In this document: positions 1-12,399 of the stretch, piece by piece
Numbering within the stretch: the stretch's first letter is position 1
Layout: each line of letters starts with the position of its first letter
NCBI GenBank assembly: GCA_008360955.1
Contig: LUCM01009235.1
Span: forward strand, 1-64,000
Length of the DNA stretch: 64,000 bases
Source: Fasciolopsis buskii
Lineage: Eukaryota; Platyhelminthes; Trematoda; Plagiorchiida; Fasciolidae
Direction of reading: 5' to 3'
Position numbers and translations under genes: made by a program
Notes under the pieces: generated by a model
What the model was told of the DNA's origin: nothing
The model's input: only the letters and a program-made list of their open reading frames with translations
Databases searched by the model: none

Positions 1-1339
1 GCTTACTTAGTATTCTAAAGACGTCTATGATGTCTCCTTTCCGCTTCCTCGCTTCTAGGAAGAAACTCAGCTACTGCAGCCGTTGGTCATAAGGTAGAGC
101 CCTAAATACTGCGAATCGGGTTAATCTGCGCTGTAGCCGTTCCAGGGTCTTAAAATCCTCGATTATATACGGTTTCCGTGTCTACACGCAGTTTTAGATG
201 TGATCTAATGAAAACACTAGAGTGATTTAGGACATCCAGTTTCCTGGGGCGAGCTGCACCTGTGTAAGCATGTCTGACGAGACTAGGTTTAAGGATATAC
301 CACTTATCTACGAGTCTGATCTAAGGGATGAGAGCAACGTGATCGGGAGAAATTTCGACTAGGGAATGTTCGTCAAGTGCGACGGCCATGGAAGTCCGTC
401 GCTCTTAGCAACCGCGACGCACACAATCGAGCGGATAAGAGGAAACATAAGCCACCCACAGAATAAGAAGTTTAGGTCAGGTCAAGTCGGATCACAGGAC
501 ATGCAGCTTGAGCCAAAAACAGTAGTCCAGTTTCTTGTACGGGTGAGCCTCAGTATCCAACTGCGCTTCAACTGCAAAGTTTTCATTCACGGGTTTTGGT
601 ATCAATTTCGGAGGTCTCCTCAGGAATGCTTCCAGAATAGCAGAGAGTCAAAGGCTGAAAGGCCTAAACACATTAACCGGAAGGAGCCAACTGTTCTATC
701 ATTTGAAACTAATAATGAACTAGAAACAAAAGCTATAATGCCGAGGAAAATGCAGAGTAGCGCATTGTATTTTTGGGAAAAAGAACAAGTGCGATGAAGA
801 GAGAAAACGATCCTAGATAACTTTGGGAAACAACGCATGCTGACTTATCCTAATAAACCTAAAACTGCAACAGTGAGGGCAAATATCACTTCAACCGAGA
901 GTTTGTTCTGTGTTAATTATTGTGTGCGAGAAAAATGGCGACCTGATGTTTTTCAGGGCTCTGGGCTTTTTTAACTTCATTCTATGCCCTCGTAGAAAAA
1001 GGTTTCCACCGGAGATGAACCGTAGAGTAGCTGTCTTTGACAAAACTCGCAGAAGTCTAAAGGTAACAATGAGGTCCTTTCGAAGCCACCCGTGGCGCAA
1101 TAAGTACAAATCCGAAGACTGCAGCCTCTTGTTGGGCCAGTCACCTTAGCACTGGGATCATCCTTGTGAAGCGCCAATAGATGTTTTCTATGATTAGGTT
1201 AGCCCGAACCAAAGTAGGCACCCAGGCTTGTACTGCACATTTTAAATGAGGACGTTCTGTGCCTTGTACAAGGGTATGACTATCCCAGAAATGTACTGCT
1301 CATCGGAGTTGGTATAACACCCGGTTTGCCATACCACCC
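1..1339. other. No gene recognised
   Basis: Only short frames on both strands. A weak similarity to 37.8 kb lies near 330-395. Confidence 0.4.
366..797 (+). other. Open frame of unknown nature sharing a short motif with 37.8 kb
   Basis: 143 codons, basic and Ser/Arg-rich, starting MFVKCDGHGSP. No domain is recognised. The region 320-395 and the complement of 37900-37800 look weakly alike around the KCDG motif. It is most likely an old repeat; I do not call it a gene. Confidence 0.12.
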
Positions 1340-3870
1340 GCTGCTGCACATTGGGTTGTCAGTCTGAAGTACTAATGGATGGTCACCCACCCCTCCAGAT
1401 CCTTCGTTTCTGTCACCCTATGAATTTCCTGGGGGGCCAAAGAGCTGAGGTGTTTTACGGTTTTTCTGCTTGGGTGGCCAAGTGCTTGTACTTTTCGGCA
1501 TTCAGTGGTACCCCCCACCTAGATGACCAGGCACATACGGTGTCAAGATCCGTCTGCACAAGACTCCTCTCGGGATCACCCAAAATGTTTTGCATCATCT
1601 GCGAATGAATTACAGGGGAAGTTGATTTCCGCCGCTACGTCACTGATGAACACTAGGAACAGGAAAAGTTCCAACACAGAACCTTGAGGCATCCACTGCA
1701 AGCACTTCCCAGAGAGGACCGCGCTTCATCTACCCTCAAATAGAATCTGCGGTCATGAAGATAGTAGGCAATTCATCCCGTGACCGACAGTGCTACATTT
1801 AGATCCCAGCTTAGACAACAGCAGCACGTGGTTAATAGAGCCGAAGGGCTTCTGAGAATCCAGATAGCATGCTTTGCCTGGATCCCTCCTGCCCAATCTG
1901 GCGGTCCCGTCTTCCAACAACCATAGATTTGTCAGATACTATTATCCACCGACAAAAGTGTGCTGATTCTGGCTAACTCGCTAATGATTAGGTCACTACT
2001 GACTGCATCCCGGATGCAACTTTCCATTACCTTCAGTACTATTGGGAGAAGGCATACCGGACGATAATTGCTCGGCATCCCTGCTCCTTCCCTTTTGGAT
2101 TGGCACCACTTCCGCCATCCTCCAGGTGTCAAGAATTTCCCCCACAGTTAGAGACGAGCTGAACAGATCTGCTGGATGGGGAGCAACTAGTTTTGAGAAG
2201 GATCAGGTGTATGTAATCTGGGTCTGCCGCCTTATGAATGTTTAGTCCCCTTAATAGTGAGCCCACTTCTTGTGTTGTGACTGGTAGATCTTCCATCATT
2301 TGGACTGTGAGGTTCAATGTATCATCCAGGATGGTGCCGCAGTCATACGTGTACCGAAATGAAGTAATTTAGAAGAACCTCTACTTTATGTCCTGTTGTT
2401 ATGGCCCCGTCTCCGTCCTCGGCGACCCTTAGTTTCCCTTTTGATTGGACATGATCAAAATAGACCTTGGGGTTCCGCTTTGCGCCCTGTACTAAGCGTA
2501 TTTCGTACCGACCCTGCTACCTCTGAGTCGTGAGCGTAACTTCACGGGCTTTTATGTACGGCAGATGCCTCTGGTGCTCCTGGTGTGCGCGGTACCGCTG
2601 ACACGCCTGTTTTTTTTCTTTTGTTCTCTTCTGGGCGCCCCTTGTGCCAGGGCGGTTTTCTCCTTCGACCTAAATTTTTAAGCGGGACAAACTCTTCCAG
2701 TAAAACCATCGGCTTGCGGGCGATGTGCTCCCGAAATGCGTTTATGTCGTTGCAGTCAGTTCCATTGTAAGGAAGCAGTCCTGCTGAGGAAAGCCACCAT
2801 ATTGATGTTCTCCATTTGTCCGGGGTCCGAGCGCTACTCCTTCCGTATACGAACCGAACCACCATATGGTCATTGTGGCCAACCCGTCAATAACGTCCGA
2901 CTAAAAATTCGTGACCGTCAGACCCAAGCGGAGGGTGTACGATCAATCCACCTAGTTGGTTGGCGGATGTGCTGCATGGGGATTTTCCCCTGAACGATAT
3001 CGAACATTTCTCGTCCGGAGGTTGTCTCCCTAGACCATTCCGTTCCCCAGCCAAACCCGAGGGTATTAAAATCCCCCACCAGCAGCACTTAATCCGCAGT
3101 CAGAATAATTCTCAGTAAATGGTCCAGAAGTCTATCATCTTCCTCTCATGGTGCTGCGGGGCTCTGGTAGACATATAGAAGATTGATCTTCCGTCTCATT
3201 AAAATGACCACATTTGGAACCATTTGAATGCAGGGGAAGTTAAAGTAGATCCCTCAGAGTTTCTGATAGTGGTATTATAACTACACTTCCTATTCCACCA
3301 TCCTGTTTGTACGAGTGAAACCACATGGACATAAAAGCTCCGCCTCGGCACTGTCGTCAAGCCATGCTTCAGTGCAACGCCATCAGCGCCACCTGAATTT
3401 TTACAAATTTCTGCCCACTTGTTCCCCATATTGTACACATTACCGTAAAAGAGGTCTACCTCTGCTCCTAGCTTCCAGCTCCTCGTTCGAAATCCTAACT
3501 TATGTATTCGGGCTCAACACCCGAGTGTGTCCCCCGTTTTTAGTTGAGCTCGATCTATCGCTGCTTGTAGCTCCGTGTTACTGTCTAAAGGCAGTTCCTG
3601 GAGGTCACTAGACCCTATGGCATTTCAGATGTCTTGTGACGTTCCCTCTCTGACGACTCCTGGAGGGAGCACCTGCTCACCTTAAGGATTAGAGATGATC
3701 TTTGCCTTCGCGAATTACCAGTCTGCTTTCTATCTCTTACCAGATTCTTCAGTTGAATTCTGTCATCAGGCTCTATCCAAATTCTTTGCTTAATGACCCG
3801 GAAAACATTTTGTGCTGCAACCAAGAAAGTGTTCCAGTATCTGGGGTTCCCAAATTCGACCATAACTGGT
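1340..3870 (-). mobile_element. LINE relic (CR1/Jockey-type): ORF1 tail, endonuclease and reverse transcriptase, broken
   Basis: Read on the minus strand from 3870 to 1340. First is a basic stretch with SSERERHKTSEM, resembling the end of a CR1-type ORF1. Then an AP-endonuclease motif LLVGDFNTLGFGWGTEWS (GDFN at 3065-3076). An EN-RT linker (LGRRRKPPWHKGRP) and RT entry motifs follow: EVGSLLRGLNIHKAADPD, then PSNYRPVCLLPIVLKVMES. Next is WMPQGSVLELFLFLVFISD with the catalytic FADD at 1594-1605, and the thumb (LDTVCAWSSRWGVPLNAEK). The reading frame shifts several times and stops interrupt it, so this is a dead copy. The 3' limit is not clear. Confidence 0.85.
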
Positions 3871-5178
3871 CGGGTGTGGTCTTCAACTCGCTCCGAGTAG
3901 TCTACAATTCCCTAGCCAAAGCACTCTATCAGAACATGGGCCGGTAACCTCACTTGTCTTAATAGGTCCACTATTTTCTGGCCTAACCCTCTGGTCACCT
4001 GAGCAGCTTCCTTACAATAAGGTTCAGGCAAGTTATTTATGACCATTTACTTCTGGCGGCCTAGCACTAAATCGCCATTGGCTTTTAGCGGCCGAGCTGT
4101 TAAGTGTCTGCATTTTCTCTAGGAGTTTTTGGCTCGCGTGGCCCCGCTACGTTTTGCTAAGACCGTTTGCACGTACCTAGTCTCCTCCCACACCTGTGGA
4201 ACGGCCGCGGTACCTTCACTTACGCCACTATCATTTCCGGGGAACTTCGTACCAGTTCCAGCCTCTGGAATAGTTCTTCGCTTCTACGTCCGGATGTTCA
4301 TCTTCGCAGTTCACGAGTCTGGTTTACGCCAAAAGTAATTAACCGCAACCATCAGCTGAGATCCTGGGGTTGAATAAATTACCTCTATTTTTGGCGGGTG
4401 GGTGGTGCTTCGTTTGCATTACTGGGTACACACTAGGCGAACCCAATTTAATTCGTCATGTGAGGCATAAAGATTCTCTATCCAGGACGTCAAGCGGCTG
4501 CATTTTGAGTGGAACCACGTCACATAAACCACACTGAATACGGGCTTTTGTCACGTAATATGGCTGTTTCCTTCATGGAAAAGCTAGTGACGTGGTATAC
4601 TCTGCCGCTTCATGCGCCGTCCGGCATTGCAGAGTCCTAACAGGATTCGCTTTTTGAGGTACGTTTCAGGCTCTAACGATTAGATGTAAACGCCAGAGTA
4701 GCGGCAGAATCTAAATGGCTGCAAGAAAAACGGAATTAGGTGCCCAATAGTAGACCACCAAAGAGAATGAATAACACCTGGGGAATGACACCGTACCGAG
4801 TCAAAAATTGGAAAGTAATTCAGTGAGCACTGGCTGACCTTGAGTCTGACAGAAACCCGCCTGTTTACTTTAGATCACTCCATATAGCTCTCTAGTACCT
4901 CGAGGCATAAATTTTCGGGTCTACAGGGTAGGAAGGAGAAGACCTCATGAGCTGGAACTCAGTACGTGGACAGGTCGGCATGGCAAACTTACTAAAGTAC
5001 AGTACAGGAATCCGCGCGGCGATATGGGCCCACGCTGGTGTAACGCAGTCACATGTATTAGCTGAATTCGGTTTGTTTCAGGTTGCACAGAACAGTTCCA
5101 TTTCCAGTTAGAGTGCAAGACTTCACTGCGAGATGCCTGATAGTCCAGATTCGTGCACCAAAAGCTTCTTGGATCAGA
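3871..5178. other. No gene recognised
   Basis: Two overlapping short plus frames near 4129-4373 lack any domain. This could be 5' sequence of the adjacent minus-strand LINE. Confidence 0.4.
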
Positions 5179-7010
5179 CTATGTTTCGGCAACAAAAGGA
5201 TGGGAGCCCTTTTTATTTCCTGTGATGGACTTCGGACCCTTGCGTGTGACTACGACTCTCATTCCCATCATTTTCAAAAAATGAGAAAAGTAATGAGATG
5301 CAACCGCCTCGGTCGTCCTCCTAAGTCTTGTAACCCACACTCTGTCCTTCCCAAACGCAGACAACCGTGTCTTGTCCAGGTTCTCTTTGAATTCACACAG
5401 TGATTCCGCCTTGACCACTTCTTCTTGCAGCTTGTACCTACCATTCAACACTATCATGGTAAACAATTTGCCTCTGAACCCTGTAGTCACACGCCTTTTC
5501 ATAATTACTTTCTCGTCACTTTTGTGTTCAGTTTTTCTTATCCCGAACGGAGCTCAACTGTGACCCTGTACCCCGGGCAGTCCACCAACGATCGCGAAGT
5601 CCTTTATTAGCAGTCGGATGAGCTCCCTGAACGCTGTCAGTATAACACCGGGCTTTCTGAATTTTGGACTCCTCCAAAGTTGAAGCGAAGCACACCATGC
5701 ACCCCTGGTGGCTTTCTGAAATTGCGGAATGGGTTTGAATTCCGCACCCATTAATATCAGGCAGTCCTTTGATTGCTGTGTTTGTCCCAAAGCAACCTGG
5801 TGACTGGTTGGACCAGCGGGGTCTCCAGTGTTAGCTTCTTCTTTCATAAACAGCTGACTCCTGGTCAAATTCAACGGAAGCGCGCACCTCGCAAGCCATT
5901 GACGAACGTTGTCTACAGCTCTCTGGATTGCTTTATTGTTTACTGTCTCCAATAGTTTTATGCCATCTAAAACATAAGAGACCTATTTTCCAAACCACTG
6001 GTTATCAGCGATATACACCGGGAAGAGAAGTAGCTCCAAGACAGGGACCTCCTTCTCTGCCTCAGCCCTGTGGCTGAGAGACATGCCTTGACTCTCAACC
6101 CAAAATATCGACCCTTCAGACAATGTGATAAACAGTCGTACACCATAGAGCCTACACGAATATCACCGAATTCCGTTCCAAAAGCCTATGGTTCTCGGAG
6201 CCCAATTCCACCTGGAATTCCAGCCGACAGATACTTAACCTCATGGCTATGCTCATCCATTCTTTTTCTTCGTCCACGAAGCTAAGTAGTTGGTCGAAAT
6301 TGAGCGGTTGTTACAAAATCCGTGTTGTTTTTAACATCATTAGGTTGTTTGTCTCCAGATGGTTGATTACCGGGCTTGTGGGGCTTGCAAACCTCCTTAG
6401 TAAAACGGATGTCAGACTCGTCTGCCTATATATGGGACGACTATTTTTGTTCCCACTTTAATGCGATGATATCAGAGACGCTTTAAGGTGATGGGTGAAC
6501 GGTTTCACCAAGATCCCCGCTAGCGGCCTCACTGCCGCTGGCTATAGCCCATCAGGCACTGTCAATTACGACTTTTGCAGTTGCCTAAGGCTGTCCTGCA
6601 CTTCTCCGCGATCGGTTAGTTGCAAATCCCTACCATAAGAGCGGCTTCGGTCTCTGTTTGTCATTATGCTCCTTGAACTTGCATGAATAAGTTCAGGAAA
6701 AAATATCGGCGGAAAGCTTGTTTATTCTTACCAGCCTTCCACAAGGCGTTGTATTTATGCTTGTTCCTGTTACCGGGAACCCAATAATTTAACTCCCGGC
6801 GACGCGCTTATTTGACACTCTTAATTTTCCCCCAATCTGATTGCCCAAGTCCAAGAATTTACGCCTGTCCAATCCCGAGGGCCTCCTGCTACATTTGCCG
6901 AAGCTACAGCTTCTCGAAGTGTCGGTCGCGTTCCACATTTGTGGCCCTATGTTCTAATCAGCAAGTTTATCTAGCCTTAGGTTTAGAGCGTTATCACTTG
7001 AAGTGAACTG
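5179..7010 (-). mobile_element. LINE relic: reverse transcriptase to 3' end, broken
   Basis: Minus strand, 5' to 3': an RT entry resembling GEVQDSLRQLQKS..TVPDGL (near 6600), a degenerate finger/palm, and YVLDGIKLL where FADDIKLW would be expected (near 5950), so the catalytic Asp pair is lost. The thumb follows (RAVDNVRQWLARCALPLNL at about 5900), then RSPKFRKPGVILTAFRELIR, and finally the family-typical closing segment EEVVKAESLCEFKENLDK near 5400. Frames change at least three times. Nothing confidently endonuclease-like is seen above 7010. It appears related to the 1.3-3.9 kb relic but retains a different portion. Confidence 0.8.
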
Positions 7011-8539
7011 TTCTTGGGTGTGCTTTGTTTTTCAAGGATGTTTTCTCATATATTGTTTTGAAATGCGTTTACAAAATCTCAAAGGTTGATAGTACATGAA
7101 GGTAATCTAGGTGTCCCGATGATGACAAATTAATATATTTGGATTGCACCTAAATGGCTTTATTCCTGAGAGTCACGATTCAACTAGAATATCCAATGAG
7201 GGTTGGAATTTCTGGAGCATCAAAAATCAGGTTCGTAATACTTTCTTCAGGGCATCTTACCAAGCCAGTGCTTTTGGTTTGGCTTTCATACTCCATCATG
7301 TGTTGACTATATTTCCCATAATACCGGAATGTCCTTCCTCGAACTGGCATTGAAGGTGAACTTTACCCTTTCCAGCAGACGATATGCATGACCGATGGTG
7401 ATTTGGGAGGGATTATAACATGACAGGTCGGAAGCCGAAAATCCCACATTTCAGCGCTTTGTGGAGCTGCAACTTCACTCAATCTAGATAACCGACCCAA
7501 ATGGCAAACAAGTGAAATGCAGAAGCACCGGTCCCTTTCTGATCTGCAAGCCAGCGTTAGCGTGATCCACTACAGACTACGATCAAGCACCCTTATTCTT
7601 CCACACGCTGTCATAATCACAACATCTCAGCTTTCAATGAGATGTTTCATTGAAGATCGTTGAAGTATACGGATAACATACGAGGGTCACTTGCAGAACC
7701 ACGATGGACTCCAACATGAATAGAAGTTGACCAAAACAGGCCGGCGTTTGCCAAGATAATAGCGGGCCATTCCATTGAGTTTCAAGCGCTCATTTTGGTA
7801 TCCAGCAATATTCCAAACTGATGGGCGGTAATGTGCGTAATCCTTTTCAAGGCCACCGCAAAGCAAAGGAAAAGGGAGGGTTAGAGCCATCTGTTGTCAT
7901 GCTATTTAGTCAGAGTATCCACGACACAGATCGTTCTTCGGACGTGGTACGATGAAAGGAAGCTTTGGCGACGGCCAAAAACTTTGACAGTTTAGTCCTC
8001 TTCGCATGTAAACCCGCTTGCTCGTTAGGGCTATGACATCCCGGAATTAGCTGATTAACGGTAACCAAAATGTGTGCCTCGTATTTGAAACGTCATTCGG
8101 AAGTTTGGCAAAGGCAGCGTCTGTACATTGCGGGTCTCTGCATGATAGAGGTTTACCTGTCGTGTGAAAGTTAGGACTTTTACCTGTCCGCCTTCGTCGT
8201 TATTGTTATTAACGGGGGCAAGAAGCAATGACGGGTTGAGACGGAATTAGTTAGCAGAGCAGTTTCTAACGCCGCTAATGTGCTGTGCAGGTGTCGCGTT
8301 GGGTATACGTGGCTGAAAAGGATAGAAGAGTAGTATCTTGGCTTTGCCATTGTCTTAAGCGAATTCCAGACAGGTGTGCTTCCACAGCGTGTCCGATTTA
8401 CTTTTGAATTTTACACCGCTTGCTTCCGCCACCGATGTGGGATTATACTATTCATTATTTACTCGGCAGTCAAAGAAGCGCTCTATGACTGTCTCTTAAG
8501 TATGCATGATAAAATATAATAATAAGGGGTATATTTCTC
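7011..8539. other. No gene recognised
   Basis: This sits between a LINE and the R1 left arm. The 67-codon minus frame 7890-7687 has no known motif. Confidence 0.4.
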
Positions 8540-11500
8540 GAAATTCGAAGGTCATGTGCAAGGCAGGACCAAATTTACACACAGATGGCTCAGTGGAAAT
8601 CGCAAAACAAAAATTTAGTCGTGAAGTTGCAGTATTTGTGTTCTTATAAACCTAACCTGCAATAAGATGGGCCAATCACGAATTTTTGGGCTTCAAATCA
8701 GAGCTAGATAATCCATCGCCGAAACTTTCTGTGACTGACTATGAGTCACGCACTGCTAGTCAATCCATGTTTAAACGCATCAAAGGTGCGCATCACCGGC
8801 GCGTAATTTGGCTGGGAAGAAATGGTGGGTGTTTTCAAGTGGCCGGGTTCATCGAAAATCAGGAGGGTAAAATGGTAAAGATGAATATCAATATGGATTA
8901 AATAGCGGGATGGAGAAGAGTCGAAATCACACTGGATATCATGGGAGGTGGATGGGGAATGGTAATTGCTGACATTCAATGGTCAAAATAATGCTCAAAA
9001 TGAAACAGCAGGAAACCTTCAAGGTTGCATCGGGCAAATGACGGGACGAAAATATATGAAGAATTGTAGGGAGAGAGAGAGGAAATGAAACTTATATAAA
9101 TGGTCACTGGACTTGTGGACTTGCGATTTTTGGCGCGAACAAAACCAGTGCGTGTAAGGTACACAATCAGTCTTTAAATACAATTGCCTTAAATGACCTG
9201 CGTGTTATCCTTGTTTAATACCGGAGATCAGGGCGTTCTGTGGTGGTAGGGACCGGGAGGCTGCGGAATTGCGCGGTATTTCAGCAATGTTAGAAACTGT
9301 TTGGCCAATCGTCACGGTTCGTCTGAGATTGGGCATCCGGGGAGTTATTGTCATTGGTTTGTTTGTCTTACGGTTACGCGGACAGGTGCTGGAGCGTCAG
9401 GCCCAGATAGCAAGGGATAGGCAACCCGTGCAAAGGATGGAGTGAAGATTTCGGCGCGAATTCTCGTTGCATCTTTGATCATTGGCGAGCCTGTAGAAGA
9501 GCCGGAGAGAGAGGGCAGTCTGGAATTTTTTCCACTTGGTGTTAGGGTGAGTAAACAAAAATGGGATCAGTGATAACAGTCAGTTTCTCTTGAAGGTTAC
9601 GGGGAACAGACAACTGTCATGAGACACACGGAGGGTAGTTTTTCGTTGATGGGACGTGTGCGACAAACATCGGCTGCTTTCGCCTCATAGAGCATACGTC
9701 TCAGTCAGTCCTGCGCTTTATGGTCCTTGTTTGAAAGGCGTTCCTATTCATCTTCGCAGATGCAGATTACAGTGGTCTGACAGGACGGCTAGCGCAGGGG
9801 TTAGGGAATATAATCACTATTTGTTTTCTTTGTGGAACTCTTCTGGTATATGGGCTCGGCTTATATGCTGCGGGGATTCAGTTATAACTGATCATGTGAC
9901 CTTTCGCCGATGTTTACTACTTCTAGTTGCCAAGAAAGGGCATAACTGAATGGGTCGCAGATAGCAGTGTGGGCTGGATGCAACGACAGGATTTGTCACC
10001 AGAAATCATAGAAAGAAGATAAGAGAGAAGCATAAAAATACTGAGCTCAGTAATTTGTGTTTGAACAGGACAATGGCAACTTGTACCACATAGTAGATTC
10101 AGTAAGCTTGCATGAATAATTAAGAAAGAACGACGGCAGTTGTTATAGATGTCAGCATGCGTACCAGGTGTGCGGTTGGGGAACAGAGGCATGTTGAAAA
10201 ATAGAGGGGTGGGTGGTGNAGCATAAATACACGGTCCGATTCGCTACTTCTCCAGGCCATCCAACAAAGTAGCCAAACGCTAATCTACCGAACAAGGGCA
10301 GTGTGGGGTTTCCGCTTTCGCAGGGTCGGGTTTGGGCTGATGGCATACATATCCATTGTAGAAGGTGGGCCAATCCTTCGCGGCACGAGTGTGCTTTGGT
10401 CGGAAACCAAGTACCTCACGCTGGAGAGGTGTTTTATCCTCCGCAACCCTTATAGAATTGTACAGGGTGTACAGCGATGGTATTTTTCTTCCTGATGAAC
10501 TCACGGGCGACTTTTTCGGCTTGGAATTGCATCAGAAGCGGGCATGATTTTTGTTGGGTCTTTTTTCTTAGTCTCACACAGTGACTAGGATGGTCATCCA
10601 TGTTACACGCCTTCAATGTTTTCTTTGACCTTTTACAGTGGTTGGCGATTTGGAATATCGAAAATTACAGCATTGCATCTGTTCCGGATACGTCTAAGTG
10701 ACTTAGAAGACACTGAATCAATGAATCGACTAGCACTAGCAAGGTCGTGTAAGGAGGGTTTGACGAAGGCTCGATGAGATGGGAGAGTGGAGCCAGCTTG
10801 GTGATCGCTGCCTCAGCTGAAGTCAGCTGGGCAACAGCGCTGATCAATCGTTCCTCCAAGTCTTCAAATCTCTTATTGATTTCGTGAAATACATCAACTA
10901 GCTTTACCGAACAGTTTCCTGCTTGCGATTTGGGCACCGATCGTGGCACGCCTGTTTTCCTGGTAGTAACCTTTACACGGTTTGACTGCGGCATGGTGTT
11001 AAATTTAATTCAAGTAAGAAAAACGGACTGTGTAGAGGAGGCAAAAGTGGCGCAAAAGCAATATGCAGAAAAATTTGCGGAATTTTTCTGAACAATACAC
11101 AAGGGTTTCTACCAAACGATAAGTAGGTAAACTGGTTAAAGCCGGGAAAACGAATTCAGCAAAATTTCGAACCACGTGCTGACACTCAGATTGCCGGGGT
11201 CAACTTGATCCAGCAGAGACATTTTCTTTTTTCTAACCTAGGAATGGTTCAGTCCCTATTGATGCTCTCCATAATTCCTCCGCCTGACCCTAATTTTCGC
11301 GTTGTTTTTTCGCACCTGCTGGGGGTGGTCTGTTCTCCTCACTTTCGGGGATGCTGAAGAAAACCTGTTGCAGTCATTTGGGTTTTCGCACGGACTAAGG
11401 AGACAAAAGTGGGGATAATCAAGCACACGGCGGATGGTGGTTGATGCCGTAAAACACAGACCTTTACCTATGGCTCCGTCATCGTCAACGCCGTGTCTTG

Positions 11501-12120
11501 CTTTCATTAACGAGTGCTGCTTGAAACTTGCTAATACGGACTTTTGTGTTGCATCAGCGGATAACGTCGTCTGTGTGACGTGGACAGACTTCCCTCTTTT
11601 ATGAATGAAACTAAGCTGGGTACTTAAGAGAAGGGGGCCTACCTGGTTCGCGTTAGCAGAATAGTGGGGAGCAAGATGAGTAGGTAGGAAGAGTGTGTTC
11701 TCTGATGAAATATCTACGAAGACAGAAACTAGTTCCGGCAATACCTAGCATAAAGACAAGATCATTTATGTTATCAAAGTTAATAAATTGCAGAGAAATT
11801 TGTGGAAAAAGGAACGAGGGGTGAGAAGACCGATATAAGGGGGGTTAATCGCCGTTATAGCTGTCATAGAATCCAGCATCCTTATACCATTACGGACCTT
11901 AATGTTATTTAGTGTTGTTGGCTGAAATCCATGTTTTGGAGGCTTTACTGTAGTAACTGTTACAATCCTAACCAAACTTCATACGTCCAAGTCCCTGAGA
12001 GATAAAGGTCGTATATGCAAATTATGGTCTGAACATTCAGTATTTACCGGGCCTCGTTTTTGAAAGCGACGTTAGACTGATGGGGCAATGAATACCACAA
12101 GGAACAATATTTCACAATAA
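8540..12120 (+). repeat. R1 repeat, left arm of large inverted repeat (unclassified)
   Basis: By-eye comparison with the reverse complement of 16030-18700 shows collinear similarity over the whole stretch apart from one insertion (10450-11272). The best anchor is a 57-base segment, 9532-9588, identical to the complement of 17706-17762. Others are CGTCATCGTCAACG (about 11480) against 16620, and the CACAAGGAACAATATTTCACA segment near 12095 against about 16050. Overall divergence looks like roughly a quarter to a third of bases with many small indels, so the arms are old. No protein family is recognisable and stops occur in every frame. Confidence 0.75.
10450..11272 (-). mobile_element. LINE 5' fragment with ORF1-like reading frame, inserted into R1 left arm
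   Basis: This stretch has no counterpart in the R1 right arm. The sequence just before it (10437, ATCCTCCGCAACCCTTA) resembles the sequence just after it (11274, ATTCCTCCGCCTGACCCTAA), like a diverged target-site duplication. On the minus strand an open frame, 10994-10665 (109 residues), starts MPQSNRVKVTTRKTG. It is basic at first and then has a predicted coiled coil (FHEINKRFEDLEERL...). That layout fits the N-terminus of a LINE ORF1 (RNA-binding chaperone), but no zinc knuckle or RRM is visible. Confidence 0.5.
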
Positions 12121-12399
12121 AACGGTCCGACCCGGGGTGTGCCAATATTAAAGAACTTATATGGTAGGGTGACCAGGGTAGTACCGAGAAGCATGAGAGT
12201 GAATGGGAAAGCGGTAAGTCATATTCATGGTATTTGCACGTCTGCCAGTTGGGAAGCGTTGGGCCTAGTTTTAGGCCAGTGGTAGGTCCCCCTTAACATG
12301 GTTACGACTACTCCATTTACCCAGCGATCACCAAGGGTTAATCTTCGGTTTTGTTCATATTACGCTAGTATACTAGGTTCTCTTGCGCCCTCAGATGGA

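Noticed and set aside
1351..1608. 85-codon plus-strand open frame
   Set aside because: It is the antisense of the LINE RT catalytic and thumb region (FADD on the minus strand).
8586..8597. A-box-like TGGCTCAGTGG
   Set aside because: No B box follows at a suitable distance; it lies within R1 and the matching R1 arm does not keep it.
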